A DNA stretch of 64,000 nt from Actinoallomurus iriomotensis (lineage in GTDB: Bacteria > Actinomycetota > Actinomycetes > Streptosporangiales > Streptosporangiaceae), in the NCBI RefSeq assembly GCF_030269445.1, contig NZ_BSTJ01000001.1, positions 831,898 to 895,897 on the forward strand, in the 5' to 3' direction. Positions 38,205 through 47,509 of this stretch are shown one piece after another. The translations under genes were made by a program, and so were the position numbers. Under the pieces are notes generated by a model. It was not told the origin of the DNA. It did no database searches and saw nothing but the letters and a program-made list of their open reading frames with translations. Position 1 is the first letter of the stretch, and every line of letters starts with the position of its first letter.

Positions 38205-41200
38205 CAGGCCCAGCGGGTCGATCAGCGTGATCGGGTTACGGGTGTAGGCGTGCGGGTTCGGCTGCGGTGTCAGGCCGAGCGGATCGGGCGACTGGTACCG
38301 GCCGGTGGCCGGGTCGTAGTACCGGTGGTAGTTGTAGTCGAGGCCGGTCTCAGCGTCGTGATACTGGCCGGGAAAACGCAGCGGGCAGGCGTCTTCGGCG
38401 CCGGTCGAGGGCAGCGATACTCCCCAGACGGTGCGGCTCCGGTGCCAGGTGACGTGGCCCGCCGCGTCCACCAACTCGGTGGCGCTGCCGGTGAGATCGC
38501 TGATGATCGCCTGAAACCGCCGGTCGACCCACTCCTGCGACGGTGCGAGCGTGCGGTCGGTCTGCGTCAGCGGCCGGAACGTCCCTGGCCCGTGGTTCCA
38601 CGTGGTCGTGGCACCGTCCCCGCCCCGCACGGTGTGGGTCCGCTCGGCCAGCACCCACTCGTCCCAGGTGAAGTCGATCTGCTCCTCGACCGTCTCTTCG
38701 CCGCCCCGGCCCGACACCCGCTGCTTGGCGATCCGCCGGCCGAAGGGGTCGTAGCGGTACCGCCACGTCGAGCCGTCCGGCACGGTGACGGCGACCAGCC
38801 GGTCGTCGGCACTCCAGGTGAACCGGGTGACCCGCACCTGTCCCGAGAGCGTGCGCCGGCGCCGGGCCACGACGCGGCCCTGGTCGTCGTACTCGTGGTG
38901 TGTGGTGCCCGTGCGGCGCGCCAGGGTGCCGTGGATCTCGCGTTCTCCGGCATCGGCGGGCGCGTCGGCGGCCGAGGACTCCGGCCAGGCCGCGAACGTG
39001 ACGTTCCCGGCCTGGTCGTAGGCGTAGCGCTCGGTCCAGCCCCGGGCGTGGGCCGCGGAGGTGACACGGCCGCCCGGATCCAGCTCGAACCGCCGCTCCC
39101 CCGAGATCTGGTCGGCGATGCCGATGACGTGGCCGTCCGGCCGGTACCGGTACGCGCGGTGTTGCAGGAGCCGCGCCGCACCGGGCGCGGAAGGCGCGGG
39201 GCCCGTCGTGACCCGGCGGTCCCGCACCGGCGCCCCCCACAGCGTCTGGGCGATGAGCCGGTGTCCCGCGTCCCAGCGCTGGTCGAGGATCGCGCCGTCA
39301 CCGATGTACCGGCGGACCTCACGGCCGGCCAGGTCGTACTTGAACCGCACCGTCTGCCCGTCGGCGCGCAACGCGAGCGGCCGGCCCATGGCGTCGTAGT
39401 TCCAGACGGACTCGGCGCCGCTGGGGGTGCGCCGCCCCACACGGCGTCCCAGCGCGTCGTACACGTTGGACAGCACGCGGCCGTTGCAGGTCTCCGCGGT
39501 GATCCGGCCGATCGCGTCACGATCGATGCGCACGTCGGCGTCCGCGTTGACGGCACGGATGACCCGGCCGGCGAGATCACGGGTGAACACCGTCTCCTGG
39601 TCGTCGTACTGCCGGACGACGTCGCCGAGCCGGTCTCGGGTATAGCGGGTGACCTGGCCGGCGCCGTTGACCCGCTCGGTCAGCCGGCCGGCCGCGTCGT
39701 GGACGTAGCCGAGTGTCCGGCCGTTGAAGTCGGTCTCGCCTACCAGCTCGCCGGCCGCGTTGTACTCGTACCGCCAGATCAGACCCGACGGGTTGGTCAC
39801 CGCGACCAGGCGCAGTTCGGTGTCGAGGGTGAACTCCAGGCGGCCGTTCCCGGGTGTCGTGCGCGCGGTCGGTACGTCGAAGTTGGTGTACTCGGTCCGC
39901 GTCACCTGCCCGGAGGCGTCGGCGTACTCGACCTCATTGCCCTCGGCGTCGTAGGTCCAGCGCTCCACGGTGCCGTCGGGGAATACCCGCTCGGTGAGCC
40001 GTCCCTCCACGGTCCAGCGGAGCCTGGTGCTACCGCCCAGCGGGTCGACGGCGGTCACCACCCGGCCGAAGGCGTCACGCTCGTACCGGCTGGTGGCACC
40101 GTCGGGGTCGGTCACCTCGACGGGGAGTCCGGCGGCGTTCGACCGGAGCCGCTGGACGCCACCGGTGGCGTCGATGACGGATGTGACCACGCCGCGCTCG
40201 TCGTGGGTGTACCGGGTGACGGCACCGAGCGGATCGGCGCGGTGTGTCAGATTGCCCCGCTCGTCGTAGCCGTAGCGCCAGACACCGCCGTCGGCCTGGG
40301 TCACCTCGACGGGCAGGCCCAGGTCGTTGTAGGTCGCGCGGGCCTGGTGACCATCGGGTCGTTGGACCGCGGTCAGGTCTCCGGCCGTGTCGTAGTGGTA
40401 ACGCGTGGTGTTGCCGAGCGGGTCGGTCTCGGCCAGCAGCCGGTCGTGGAGATCCCACTCACGCCGCGTCTCGCGTCCGAGAGGATCGACCTCGGCGACC
40501 ACCTGGCCGATCTCGTTCAGGTGGTAGGCGGTGGTGTGGCCGAGTGAGTCGGTGACGGTCGTGACGCGCGCCGAGACGTCGTACGTGAGGGTGGCGTCCA
40601 GGAACCCGCCGGATCCGGTGCCCCGCACCGCGCGGCCTTGCTCGTCGTACTCGTAGCGGTACCAGTGGCCGTTACGGTCGGTCCATCCCGTCAGCCGTCC
40701 CAGCGTGTCGTAGGAGAACCGCAACGGCTCGCCGGAGGAGTCGACGACGTCGGTCAGCCGCCCCACCTCGTCGTACCCGTAGCGGACCAGCTCGATGTCG
40801 CCGGCGGGCTCCCCGCTCCGCAGGCACAGGCTCCGGACGCGGCCGTTCTCCACCCGCACGCCGATGGTGTAGCCGCCCGAGTGTCGCAGCTCGCGGAGGA
40901 TCCCCGCCTCGTCGTAGGCGAGGTCGATGCGGTTGCCGTTCCGGTCGGTGATCGCCCGCAGCGGCATCGTGCGCCCGGCCTCGCCGAACGGCGCGAAGTG
41001 CCAGGTGCGGCCCGTCCCCCGTTCGGACACGGTGTAGCCGCCCTCGGCGGTGCGGGCCAGCAGACGCGGCGGGCCGTTCTCGGGCGGCACGCTCTGGCCG
41101 GGCGGCGGCTCGGGGTAGGCCAGCACCATGCCGTCCTCCCCCGCCAGGCAGACACCGTCGTCGTCGATCTCCAGGTGCTGGTCGAGAGTGGAGGCCCACG

Positions 41201-41531
41201 AGGGGCCGAAGAGCCGGCCCTGGGTCCAGGACGACAGGTGCGTGCGCTCGATCACCATCGGGAGCACGGCTTCGAGCTCGACGTCGACCTGCCGGAGCAC
41301 CACTTCGCCGCTCGCGACGTCGATCGGGTCACGCGTCAGGACGCGTTTGGCGAACTCCTTGCCGCGGCCCAGCGCCTCAGTGGTCGAGCGGAGCGTCGTG
41401 CGCAGCGCAGCCGAACTCGTCCGGGCCGCGTCGCCGATCGCGTGGGTCGCCGGTGAGCGGAGCAGGCTGCCGAGCGCACGGAAGAGCCCGAGGCGTTCGG
41501 CGGCGACACCGGCCTTCGATCCGATCCCCAA
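37806..41531 (-). CDS. RHS/YD-repeat polymorphic toxin
   Basis: 1,241 residues. A short N-terminal region (about 60 residues, helical, no signal peptide and no PAAR or WXG100 domain seen) is followed by a DUF6531-like segment (DPIDVASGEVVLRQVDVELE) and then some 25-30 YD repeats, such as YGYDERGNLTHRADPLG and WRYRYDPFGRRIAKQ. The core ends with RFPGQYHDAETGLDYNYHRY, YQSPDPLGL and a second LIDPLGL. The core should form a cocoon that holds the C-terminal toxin. Delivery is unclear because no known secretion marker is present. The TTG start has only a weak ribosome binding site, but an in-frame stop lies just upstream. The immunity gene follows at 37451-37768. Confidence 0.92.
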   Translation of the reverse strand: MGIGSKAGVAAERLGLFRALGSLLRSPATHAIGDAARTSSAALRTTLRSTTEALGRGKEFAKRVLTRDPIDVASGEVVLRQVDVELEAVLPMVIERTHLSSWTQGRLFGPSWASTLDQHLEIDDDGVCLAGEDGMVLAYPEPPPGQSVPPENGPPRLLARTAEGGYTVSERGTGRTWHFAPFGEAGRTMPLRAITDRNGNRIDLAYDEAGILRELRHSGGYTIGVRVENGRVRSLCLRSGEPAGDIELVRYGYDEVGRLTDVVDSSGEPLRFSYDTLGRLTGWTDRNGHWYRYEYDEQGRAVRGTGSGGFLDATLTYDVSARVTTVTDSLGHTTAYHLNEIGQVVAEVDPLGRETRREWDLHDRLLAETDPLGNTTRYHYDTAGDLTAVQRPDGHQARATYNDLGLPVEVTQADGGVWRYGYDERGNLTHRADPLGAVTRYTHDERGVVTSVIDATGGVQRLRSNAAGLPVEVTDPDGATSRYERDAFGRVVTAVDPLGGSTRLRWTVEGRLTERVFPDGTVERWTYDAEGNEVEYADASGQVTRTEYTNFDVPTARTTPGNGRLEFTLDTELRLVAVTNPSGLIWRYEYNAAGELVGETDFNGRTLGYVHDAAGRLTERVNGAGQVTRYTRDRLGDVVRQYDDQETVFTRDLAGRVIRAVNADADVRIDRDAIGRITAETCNGRVLSNVYDALGRRVGRRTPSGAESVWNYDAMGRPLALRADGQTVRFKYDLAGREVRRYIGDGAILDQRWDAGHRLIAQTLWGAPVRDRRVTTGPAPSAPGAARLLQHRAYRYRPDGHVIGIADQISGERRFELDPGGRVTSAAHARGWTERYAYDQAGNVTFAAWPESSAADAPADAGEREIHGTLARRTGTTHHEYDDQGRVVARRRRTLSGQVRVTRFTWSADDRLVAVTVPDGSTWRYRYDPFGRRIAKQRVSGRGGEETVEEQIDFTWDEWVLAERTHTVRGGDGATTTWNHGPGTFRPLTQTDRTLAPSQEWVDRRFQAIISDLTGSATELVDAAGHVTWHRSRTVWGVSLPSTGAEDACPLRFPGQYHDAETGLDYNYHRYYDPATGRYQSPDPLGLTPQPNPHAYTRNPITLIDPLGLSPYPAEQNLVPNVGNGDSPGLATLHYHGKDNHFSIEVTDGTSVSHTHLMPHDGVAIVGPYDGPQGIMSHTFDLPNAKGALEFQRDTQGDWGTYQELGNSCLTYCTSVLRAGGVDAPAGKRAIPWARKLMSGG

Positions 41532-41616
41532 CCTGGTTTCCCATCCGTTCCACGGGCGACGTCATTCGCTCCGACGCGCGACCGCCGACGGCGGTTCCCC
41601 GGCGCCGGCGCCTCGC

Positions 41617-42468
41617 CTAGAACATCACCGACATGAAGGTGTTGACGTCCCGGAACCCGACACGGCGGTAGGTCGCGCGCGCCGGGGTGTTGAAGTCGTT
41701 GACGTACAGCGAGACCGCGGGCGCGATGGAGCGCAGCGCCTCGTCCACGACGGCCGCCATGCCGTGCACCGCGTGGCGGCGGCCGCGCAGCTCGGGGTTG
41801 ACCCACACGCCCTGCACCTGGCACGCGTGGGGGGTGACCGCGCCGATCTCGGCCTTGAACACCACGCGTCCGCCCTCGATGCGGGCGAACGCCCGGCCCG
41901 AGCGGATGAGTTCGGCCACCCGCGCGCGGTAGAGCACTCCCCCGTCGCCGGTCTGCGGCGAGATCCCGACCTCTTCGGTGAACATGGCGACGCACGCGGG
42001 ATAGAGGGTGTCGAAGTCCTTCATCGTGACCCGCCGCACCCTGGTGTCGGGGGCGACCGGCGGCGGCGACGTGGTCGACATGACCGGCTGGGTGGCGCGG
42101 ATGGCGCGCGGCGCGCCCCAGGAGGGGCGCAGGGCGTTCCAGAGCTGGGTCACCGGCCCGACCGGGCCGACGATCGAGGAGCACCGCCGTCCCTGCGAGC
42201 GCGCCCGGTCCGCGAAGTGGCGGATCGCCTGTTCGTCGGCGGCGACCGGCACGAGGTTGGCGCCGGAGTAGCAGAGGGAGGTCAGCCGGCCGTCGTGGAG
42301 ACAGCCCCACATCTGGGCGCCCAGCCGGCGGTGGTCCAACCCGGCGACGTGGACGCGGGAGCTGACGAAGACGTTGGAGACCGGGTCGGCGTCGAGGATC
42401 GCGAGCGCCTCGTCGAGGTGGCGGTCATCCAGCAGGCGGACCGGCGAGGTCCGGAGCACCGGGCTCAC
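41617..42468 (-). CDS. DUF4081-type GNAT acetyltransferase
   Basis: 283 residues in two lobes. The N-terminal DUF4081-like part has DADPVSNVFVSSRVHVAG and GAQMWGCLHDGRLTSLCYSG. The C-terminal GNAT domain has CQVQGVWVNPELRGRRHAVHG (CoA-binding loop) and VSLYVNDFNTPARATYRRVGF. In many actinomycetes this gene sits directly after dxr, the M50 protease and ispG. Here two secreted hydrolase genes lie between it and ispG. The acetyl acceptor is unknown. Confidence 0.9.
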   Translation of the reverse strand: MSPVLRTSPVRLLDDRHLDEALAILDADPVSNVFVSSRVHVAGLDHRRLGAQMWGCLHDGRLTSLCYSGANLVPVAADEQAIRHFADRARSQGRRCSSIVGPVGPVTQLWNALRPSWGAPRAIRATQPVMSTTSPPPVAPDTRVRRVTMKDFDTLYPACVAMFTEEVGISPQTGDGGVLYRARVAELIRSGRAFARIEGGRVVFKAEIGAVTPHACQVQGVWVNPELRGRRHAVHGMAAVVDEALRSIAPAVSLYVNDFNTPARATYRRVGFRDVNTFMSVMF

Positions 42469-42643
42469 GAGATCTCCTCAGCTGCTCGCTCGGAGCAATG
42501 CGGGCCGGATCGCCGCCCTGCCGACAGATCCGCTCCGCTCACGGTGTCAAGGGTACGGCAGTATCGCCCGAAGATCTCTCCCAAGGTGCGACAGTCGTCT
42601 CACCACCGGAGATCCTCGGAGATCTACGGCACTTCCGACAAGC

Positions 42644-42672
42644 GGCACCCCCGGCCGGCGGCCGGGGGTGCC
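42644..42672 (-). terminator. Terminator of the first secreted hydrolase gene
   Basis: Perfect 13-bp arms GGCACCCCCGGCC (42644-42656) and GGCCGGGGGTGCC (42660-42672) with a 3-base loop, 19 bases past the stop of the minus-strand gene at 42691. Confidence 0.85.
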
Positions 42673-42690
42673 ATTGGTCTCGGCCGGACG

Positions 42691-44292
42691 TCAGGGACGG
42701 CCGATCAGCGGACGGGTGGGCACCCGCGGCGTGACGGATCCCGCCGAGCTCTTGGCCGACGCCTTGGCCGCGGCGCCGGAGGGAACCGGGTCCGGCAGCG
42801 CCTGGCAGGTCGTGTCCGGTCCGTTGCCCGGCTTGTCCTTCGGCAGCGCGTCCGTGGCCAGGTACGCCGCGACCTTGTCGTCGAGGCAGGCGTTCCCGTT
42901 CAGGGTGTTGGCGTGGGTCTTGCCGCCGATCTCGGCCACGAGGCGGGAGGGCAGGAGCTTGTGCATCTCCTCGCCGCCCGGGTACGGCGTCGCGGCGTCC
43001 AGCGTCGACTGGACGAGGAGCGCCGGGGTCATGCCCTTGGCCTTGATCTTCAGCTTGGGGCCGCCCTGGAAGGGCCAGAAGGCGACCGGGGCGTTGAACC
43101 AGACGTTGCCCCAGGTGTTGTAGTGGTAGCCCTGCTTGTAGAGCTTCGCCGCGTCGTTGTGCCACTTGCTCCAGTTACGCGGCCACCGCGCGTCGGCGGC
43201 CTGCACGGCGTTGTACATCGCGAAGCCGTTGTCGTCGGAGGAGAAGACGTAGTTCTCGTAGAAGTCGGTGATCGCCGAGGCGTCGCCCTTCGTCACGTAC
43301 GCGGAGAACACGTCGGCGGTCGGCTCGTACCAGCCGGTGCTGTATCCGGCGTTGAGGAAGGTGTCGTCCAGCTCGTCGGGGCCGACCTTCCCGCCGATGG
43401 CCTGCTTGGCGGCCTTGGCGCGGATGGCGTAGTACGCCTGCTCCACCTTCGCCTCGGTGGTGCCGAGGTGGTAGACCGAGTCGTACTTGGCGACCCAGCC
43501 GAAGAAGAACTTGATGTTCCGCTCGAACGCCTTGTCCTGCTCGAGCTGCGCGTCGTACCAGACGCCGCGGTCGTCGACGTTGCCGTCGAGGATCATGTGC
43601 CGGACGCGCTGCGGGAACAGCGTGCCGTACGTCGCGCCGAGGTAGGTGCCGTAGGAGAAGCCGTAGTAGCTGATCTGCTTCTGGCCCAGCGCGGAGCGGA
43701 TGGCGTCGATGTCGCGCGCCGCGTCGGTGGTGCGCAGGTGCGGCAGGAGCCAGCCGAACTGCTTGGCGCAGGCCTGCGCGTACGCCTTGGACTTCTTGAG
43801 CCAGACCGCCTCGTCCGCCGCCGAGTGCGGGACGTAGTCGGGGCGCACGGGGTCGGAGTAGTGCGGGTCGCAGGTCAGCGCCGGCCGGCTGGCCCCCACA
43901 CCACGCGGGTCGAACCCGATGATGTCGTAGTCGGCCGGGATCTCGTCGTGGCCGACGCCGCTGAACCAGCTCGCGAGGCCGCCGGACAGGTACAGGCCGC
44001 TGCCGCCCGGGCCGCCGGGGTTGCCGATCAGCACGCCCTTGTAGTGCGCGTCATCGGTGTGCTTGACCCGCGAGATCGCGACGGAGATCTTCTTCCCGTT
44101 CGGGTGGCCGTAGTCCAGCGGCACCTGGATCTGGGCGCATTCCGCATTGGCCAGATAAGGGTCGCCGCCGGCGCACTTGGCCCAGGCGATCGCGGAGGGC
44201 GCCGCCGTCCCCTCGGCCGACGCGGACACGGCCACGGCCGACGCGGCGATACTCAGGCCCGCCGCGGCCGTGATGACAGCAAGTCTCTTCAA
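42691..44292 (-). CDS. Secreted alpha/beta hydrolase, tripeptidyl-aminopeptidase-like (S33)
   Basis: 533 residues. A signal peptide (MKRLAVITAAAGLSIAASAV, cleavage near ASA-EG) leads to an S33-type hydrolase like the Slp/tripeptidyl aminopeptidases of streptomycetes: IGNPGGPGGSG (oxyanion region), FDPRGVGASRP, the nucleophile in YGFSYGTYLG, the Asp in STLDAATPY and the His in GGKTHAN. It probably trims peptides outside the cell. Its paralogue follows upstream at 44477-46039, with 184 bases and a terminator between, so the two are separate transcripts. Confidence 0.9.
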   Translation of the reverse strand: MKRLAVITAAAGLSIAASAVAVSASAEGTAAPSAIAWAKCAGGDPYLANAECAQIQVPLDYGHPNGKKISVAISRVKHTDDAHYKGVLIGNPGGPGGSGLYLSGGLASWFSGVGHDEIPADYDIIGFDPRGVGASRPALTCDPHYSDPVRPDYVPHSAADEAVWLKKSKAYAQACAKQFGWLLPHLRTTDAARDIDAIRSALGQKQISYYGFSYGTYLGATYGTLFPQRVRHMILDGNVDDRGVWYDAQLEQDKAFERNIKFFFGWVAKYDSVYHLGTTEAKVEQAYYAIRAKAAKQAIGGKVGPDELDDTFLNAGYSTGWYEPTADVFSAYVTKGDASAITDFYENYVFSSDDNGFAMYNAVQAADARWPRNWSKWHNDAAKLYKQGYHYNTWGNVWFNAPVAFWPFQGGPKLKIKAKGMTPALLVQSTLDAATPYPGGEEMHKLLPSRLVAEIGGKTHANTLNGNACLDDKVAAYLATDALPKDKPGNGPDTTCQALPDPVPSGAAAKASAKSSAGSVTPRVPTRPLIGRP

Positions 44293-44435
44293 CGAAACCC
44301 CCTACGCGCGCGGCGTCCGACGACGAACCGCGCTGAGCTGAATGCGCAGATTGTTTCGTCTGTGCCATTTGGCGAAAAGGGGGCGTTTTAACTGTTGCGG
44401 GATCGTAATTGCCTGGTGGGAACGCCGAGGCATGG

Positions 44436-44466
44436 GAAGACCCCCGGCGCGCCGCCGGGGGTCTTC
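44436..44466 (-). terminator. Terminator of the second secreted hydrolase gene
   Basis: Perfect 14-bp arms GAAGACCCCCGGCG (44436-44449) and CGCCGGGGGTCTTC (44453-44466) with a 3-base loop, 11 bases past the stop at 44477. The rest of the interval to 44292 holds the promoter of the next gene. Confidence 0.85.
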
Positions 44467-44476
44467 TCCGTCGCTC

Positions 44477-46039
44477 CTACGGGCGGGCGAGCGCCTGCGG
44501 GAACTGCTGCGCGACGGCCGCCTTGGCGGTGGCCGACGACGCCGAGGACGGCGGAACCGGCTCGGGCAGACGCGGGCAGTGCGTCTGGTTCGCCGGCAGG
44601 GTGCCGTCGGTGAGGAAGGCGGCGAACTTGGAGTCGATGCAGGTGTTGCCCCGCTCGACGACGCCGTGCGTACGGCCGCCGTCCTCGATCACCAGGCGCG
44701 ACCCCTTGAGCCGCTTGTTCATCTCCACGCCGCCGGGGAACGGCGTCGCGGCGTCATTGGTCGCCTGGAAGAGCAGCACCGGCGGAACGCCCTTGGCGTG
44801 CCCCACGTCGACCGGCTTGCCGGGCTTGGCGGGCCAGGTCAGGCACGGCGCGTTGTACCAGGCGTTGGACCAGGTCTCGAACTGGTAGCCCTGGTCGTAG
44901 AGCTTCCAGTTGTCCTTGCGCCAGGTGTTCCAGTTCTTCGGCCACTTCACGTCGCTGCACTGCACGGCGTTGTAGACCACGTAGCCGTTGTCGTCGGTGG
45001 TCGCGCCCAGGAGGTTGAAGGCGTCCACCAGCGGCTGGCTGTTGCCGGCCTTGTACTGGGCCAGGGCGTTGGTCAGGTACGGCCAGTACGCGCCCAGGTC
45101 GATGTACCCGGCGACCAGGTAGGTGTCGATGAACTCGGCGCCGCCCACGACACCGCCGGCCGGCGACTTGATCAGCTTCTCGCGCGTGTCGAAGAAGACC
45201 TTCCGCACCGCCTGCTGGGTCGTGCCCAGGTGGTACACCGAGTCGTACTTGGCCGCCCACGCGAACAGCGCGTTGATGTTGCCCTCGAACGCCTTGTCCT
45301 GCTCGAGGTTGGCGTCGTACCAGACGTCACTCGGCTTGACGTTGCTGTCCAGCACCATGCGGCGGACGTGCGACGGGTACATCGTCGCGTACACCGAGCC
45401 GAGGTACGTGCCGTAGGACGCGCCGTAGTAGTTGATCTGCTTCTGGCCCAGCGCCGCGCGGATGTCGTCCATGTCCTGGACGGCGTCCGTCGTCTTCATG
45501 TGCTGGAGCAGCGAGCCGTACTTGCTCCCGCAGGCCTTGGCGTACCCGGCCGCCTTCTTCAGCCAGGTCGTCTCCAGCGCCTTGGTGGTCGGCACGTAGT
45601 CGGGCCGTACCGGCTGGAAGTAGTTCGGGTCGCAGCTCAGCGACGGGCTGCTCCCGCCGACGCCGCGCGGGTCGAACCCGATGACGTCGTAGGTGGCCTT
45701 GAGACCGGCCGGCAGACCGTTCGCCACGCGAAGCGCGAAGTCACGGCCGGTGCCGCCCGGTCCGCCCGGGTTCACCAGCAGGGACCCCTGGTAGCCGGTC
45801 GTGCCCGTGTGCTTGTAGCGGGACAGCGCCAGGGTGATCTGCCGGCCGTGCGGCTTGGAGTGGTCGAGCGGCACCTGGAGGCTGCTGCACTCCAGACCGC
45901 TCAGGCCCGGATCGGTACACGCCGACCAGCTCAGGCTCGCGGTCGGCTGGGCGGGGCGGGCCTGGGCGGCGGTCGGCGCCAGCGCCAACGCGACCAGACC
46001 GGCTCCGGCGGCGGCCGCCGTGATGGCAAGCTTTTTCAC
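44477..46039 (-). CDS. Secreted alpha/beta hydrolase, tripeptidyl-aminopeptidase-like (S33), paralogue
   Basis: 520 residues, colinear with the neighbouring gene at 42691-44292. Signal peptide MKKLAITAAAAGAGLVALAL ending TAAQA-RP, then VNPGGPGGTGR, FDPRGVGGSSP, the nucleophile in YGASYGTYLG, Asp in ATNDAATPF and His in GGRTHGV. The two share long blocks (for example GQKQI-YYG-SYGTYLG and NLEQDKAFE-NI) and arose by tandem duplication, with clear divergence since. It probably has the same extracellular peptidase role. Confidence 0.9.
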   Translation of the reverse strand: MKKLAITAAAAGAGLVALALAPTAAQARPAQPTASLSWSACTDPGLSGLECSSLQVPLDHSKPHGRQITLALSRYKHTGTTGYQGSLLVNPGGPGGTGRDFALRVANGLPAGLKATYDVIGFDPRGVGGSSPSLSCDPNYFQPVRPDYVPTTKALETTWLKKAAGYAKACGSKYGSLLQHMKTTDAVQDMDDIRAALGQKQINYYGASYGTYLGSVYATMYPSHVRRMVLDSNVKPSDVWYDANLEQDKAFEGNINALFAWAAKYDSVYHLGTTQQAVRKVFFDTREKLIKSPAGGVVGGAEFIDTYLVAGYIDLGAYWPYLTNALAQYKAGNSQPLVDAFNLLGATTDDNGYVVYNAVQCSDVKWPKNWNTWRKDNWKLYDQGYQFETWSNAWYNAPCLTWPAKPGKPVDVGHAKGVPPVLLFQATNDAATPFPGGVEMNKRLKGSRLVIEDGGRTHGVVERGNTCIDSKFAAFLTDGTLPANQTHCPRLPEPVPPSSASSATAKAAVAQQFPQALARP

Positions 46040-46156
46040 GTAACCCCTTTCGCGCGGGGTTCGGCGATGAACCCCGGTTCATGCGGTAACGCACGATTTT
46101 CGTGACGACGCCGTACGGCCGGGAAGGGGCAGGCCAACAGTGGCCAGCCACGACAA

Positions 46157-46182
46157 AGCCCCCGGCCGTTCGGCCGGGGGCT
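46157..46182 (-). terminator. Terminator of ispG
   Basis: Perfect 11-bp arms AGCCCCCGGCC (46157-46167) and GGCCGGGGGCT (46172-46182), loop GTTC, 46 bases past the ispG stop at 46228. It separates the isoprenoid block from the hydrolase genes. Confidence 0.85.
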
Positions 46183-46227
46183 CGGGAAAGCCTAGTGGTC
46201 AGGCGGGCGCGGAGCCGTCAACCACGC

Positions 46228-47385
46228 TCAGGAGACGGTGACGGCGGCTCCGGGGCCCTCGCCGGTGACGTCGACGCCCATCTCGTCGGCGATGCGCACG
46301 GCCTCCTCGATGAGGGTCTCGACGATGGCGGACTCGGGCACGGTCTTGATGACCTGGCCCTTGACGAAGATCTGGCCCTTGCCGTTGCCGGAGGCGACGC
46401 CGAGGTCGGCCTCGCGCGCCTCGCCGGGGCCGTTGACGACACAGCCCATGACGGCGACCCGCAGCGGGACCGGGAAGTCCTGCAGCGCGGCGGTGACCTG
46501 GTCGGCCAGGGAGTAGACGTCGACCTGGGCGCGCCCGCAGGAGGGGCAGGAGACGATCTCCAGGCCGCGCTCCCGCAGGCCCAGGGACTCCAGGATCGCC
46601 AGGCCGACCTTGACCTCCTCGACCGGCGGCGCCGACAGCGAGACTCGGATCGTGTCGCCGATGCCCTCGGCCAGCAGCGCGCCGAACGCCACCGAGGACT
46701 TGATCGTGCCCTGGAACGCCGGCCCGGCCTCGGTGACGCCGAGGTGGAGCGGGTAGTCGCACTGGGCGGCGAGCTGCCGGTAGGCGTTGATCATCACGAC
46801 CGGGTCGTTGTGCTTGACCGAGATCTTGATGTCGCGGAAGTCGTGCTCCTCGAACAGCGAGCACTCCCACAGCGCGGACTCGACCAGCGCCTCCGGGGTC
46901 GCCTTGCCGTACTTCTCCAGCAGGCGCTTGTCCAGCGACCCGGCGTTAACGCCGATGCGGATCGGGATGCCGGCGTCCTTGGCCGCGCGGGCGATCTCGC
47001 CGACCTTGTCGTCGAACTTCTTGATGTTGCCCGGGTTCACCCGCACCGCCGCGCATCCCGCGTCGATCGCGGCGAAGACGTACTTGGGCTGGAAGTGAAT
47101 GTCGGCGATCACCGGGATCTGCGACTTGCGGGCGATCGCCGGCAGCGCGTCGGCGTCGTCCTGCGACGGCACCGCCACCCGTACGATCTGACAACCCGAC
47201 GCCGTCAGCTCGGCGATCTGTTGAAGAGTGGCGTTGACATCCGAGGTCAGGGTGGTCGTCATCGACTGCACCGACACCGGACTGTCACCGCCCACCGGAA
47301 CCGAGCCCACCATGATCTGCCGCGACTTGCGGCGCGGGGCGATCGGCTTGGGCCTCGCCTGCGGAATCCCGAGATCGACGCTCAT
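46228..47385 (-). CDS. ispG: 4-hydroxy-3-methylbut-2-en-1-yl diphosphate synthase (IspG/GcpE)
   Basis: 385 residues, the standard length of bacterial IspG. It reductively opens the cyclodiphosphate MEcPP to HMBPP in the MEP isoprenoid pathway, using a 4Fe-4S cluster. A TIM-barrel N-terminal part ([39 protein letters not shown]) is followed by the cluster domain with Cys in [10 protein letters not shown] and CVVNGPGEA and the conserved Glu in that motif. It is the last of the dxr, M50, ispG series and starts 124 bases after the M50 gene. ATG at 47385 was chosen at the family start; the frame is open upstream. Confidence 0.97.
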   Translation of the reverse strand: MSVDLGIPQARPKPIAPRRKSRQIMVGSVPVGGDSPVSVQSMTTTLTSDVNATLQQIAELTASGCQIVRVAVPSQDDADALPAIARKSQIPVIADIHFQPKYVFAAIDAGCAAVRVNPGNIKKFDDKVGEIARAAKDAGIPIRIGVNAGSLDKRLLEKYGKATPEALVESALWECSLFEEHDFRDIKISVKHNDPVVMINAYRQLAAQCDYPLHLGVTEAGPAFQGTIKSSVAFGALLAEGIGDTIRVSLSAPPVEEVKVGLAILESLGLRERGLEIVSCPSCGRAQVDVYSLADQVTAALQDFPVPLRVAVMGCVVNGPGEAREADLGVASGNGKGQIFVKGQVIKTVPESAIVETLIEEAVRIADEMGVDVTGEGPGAAVTVS

Positions 47386-47509
47386 CGATAACGCGGCACG
47401 GAGCCGTGTGCTCCGGGGGCTGCCGCGCCCTCCCTTCGAGTTGGCACTGTCACATGGACGTACAGGTATAAGCCTAGGCAACGGGTGGAGTTATGCGGAC
47501 CCGAAGGGT

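Noticed and set aside
37647-40547. 966-codon plus-strand open frame opposite the RHS gene, and a 1,087-codon one at 41128-44391
   Set aside because: Both run antisense to genes with clear repeats or catalytic motifs. Their low-complexity composition is what antisense of GC-rich coding DNA gives.
37806-41531. RHS repeats as a CRISPR or satellite array
   Set aside because: The repetition is at the protein level (YD repeats) with no exact repeated DNA units or spacers. No CRISPR array was seen anywhere in the window.
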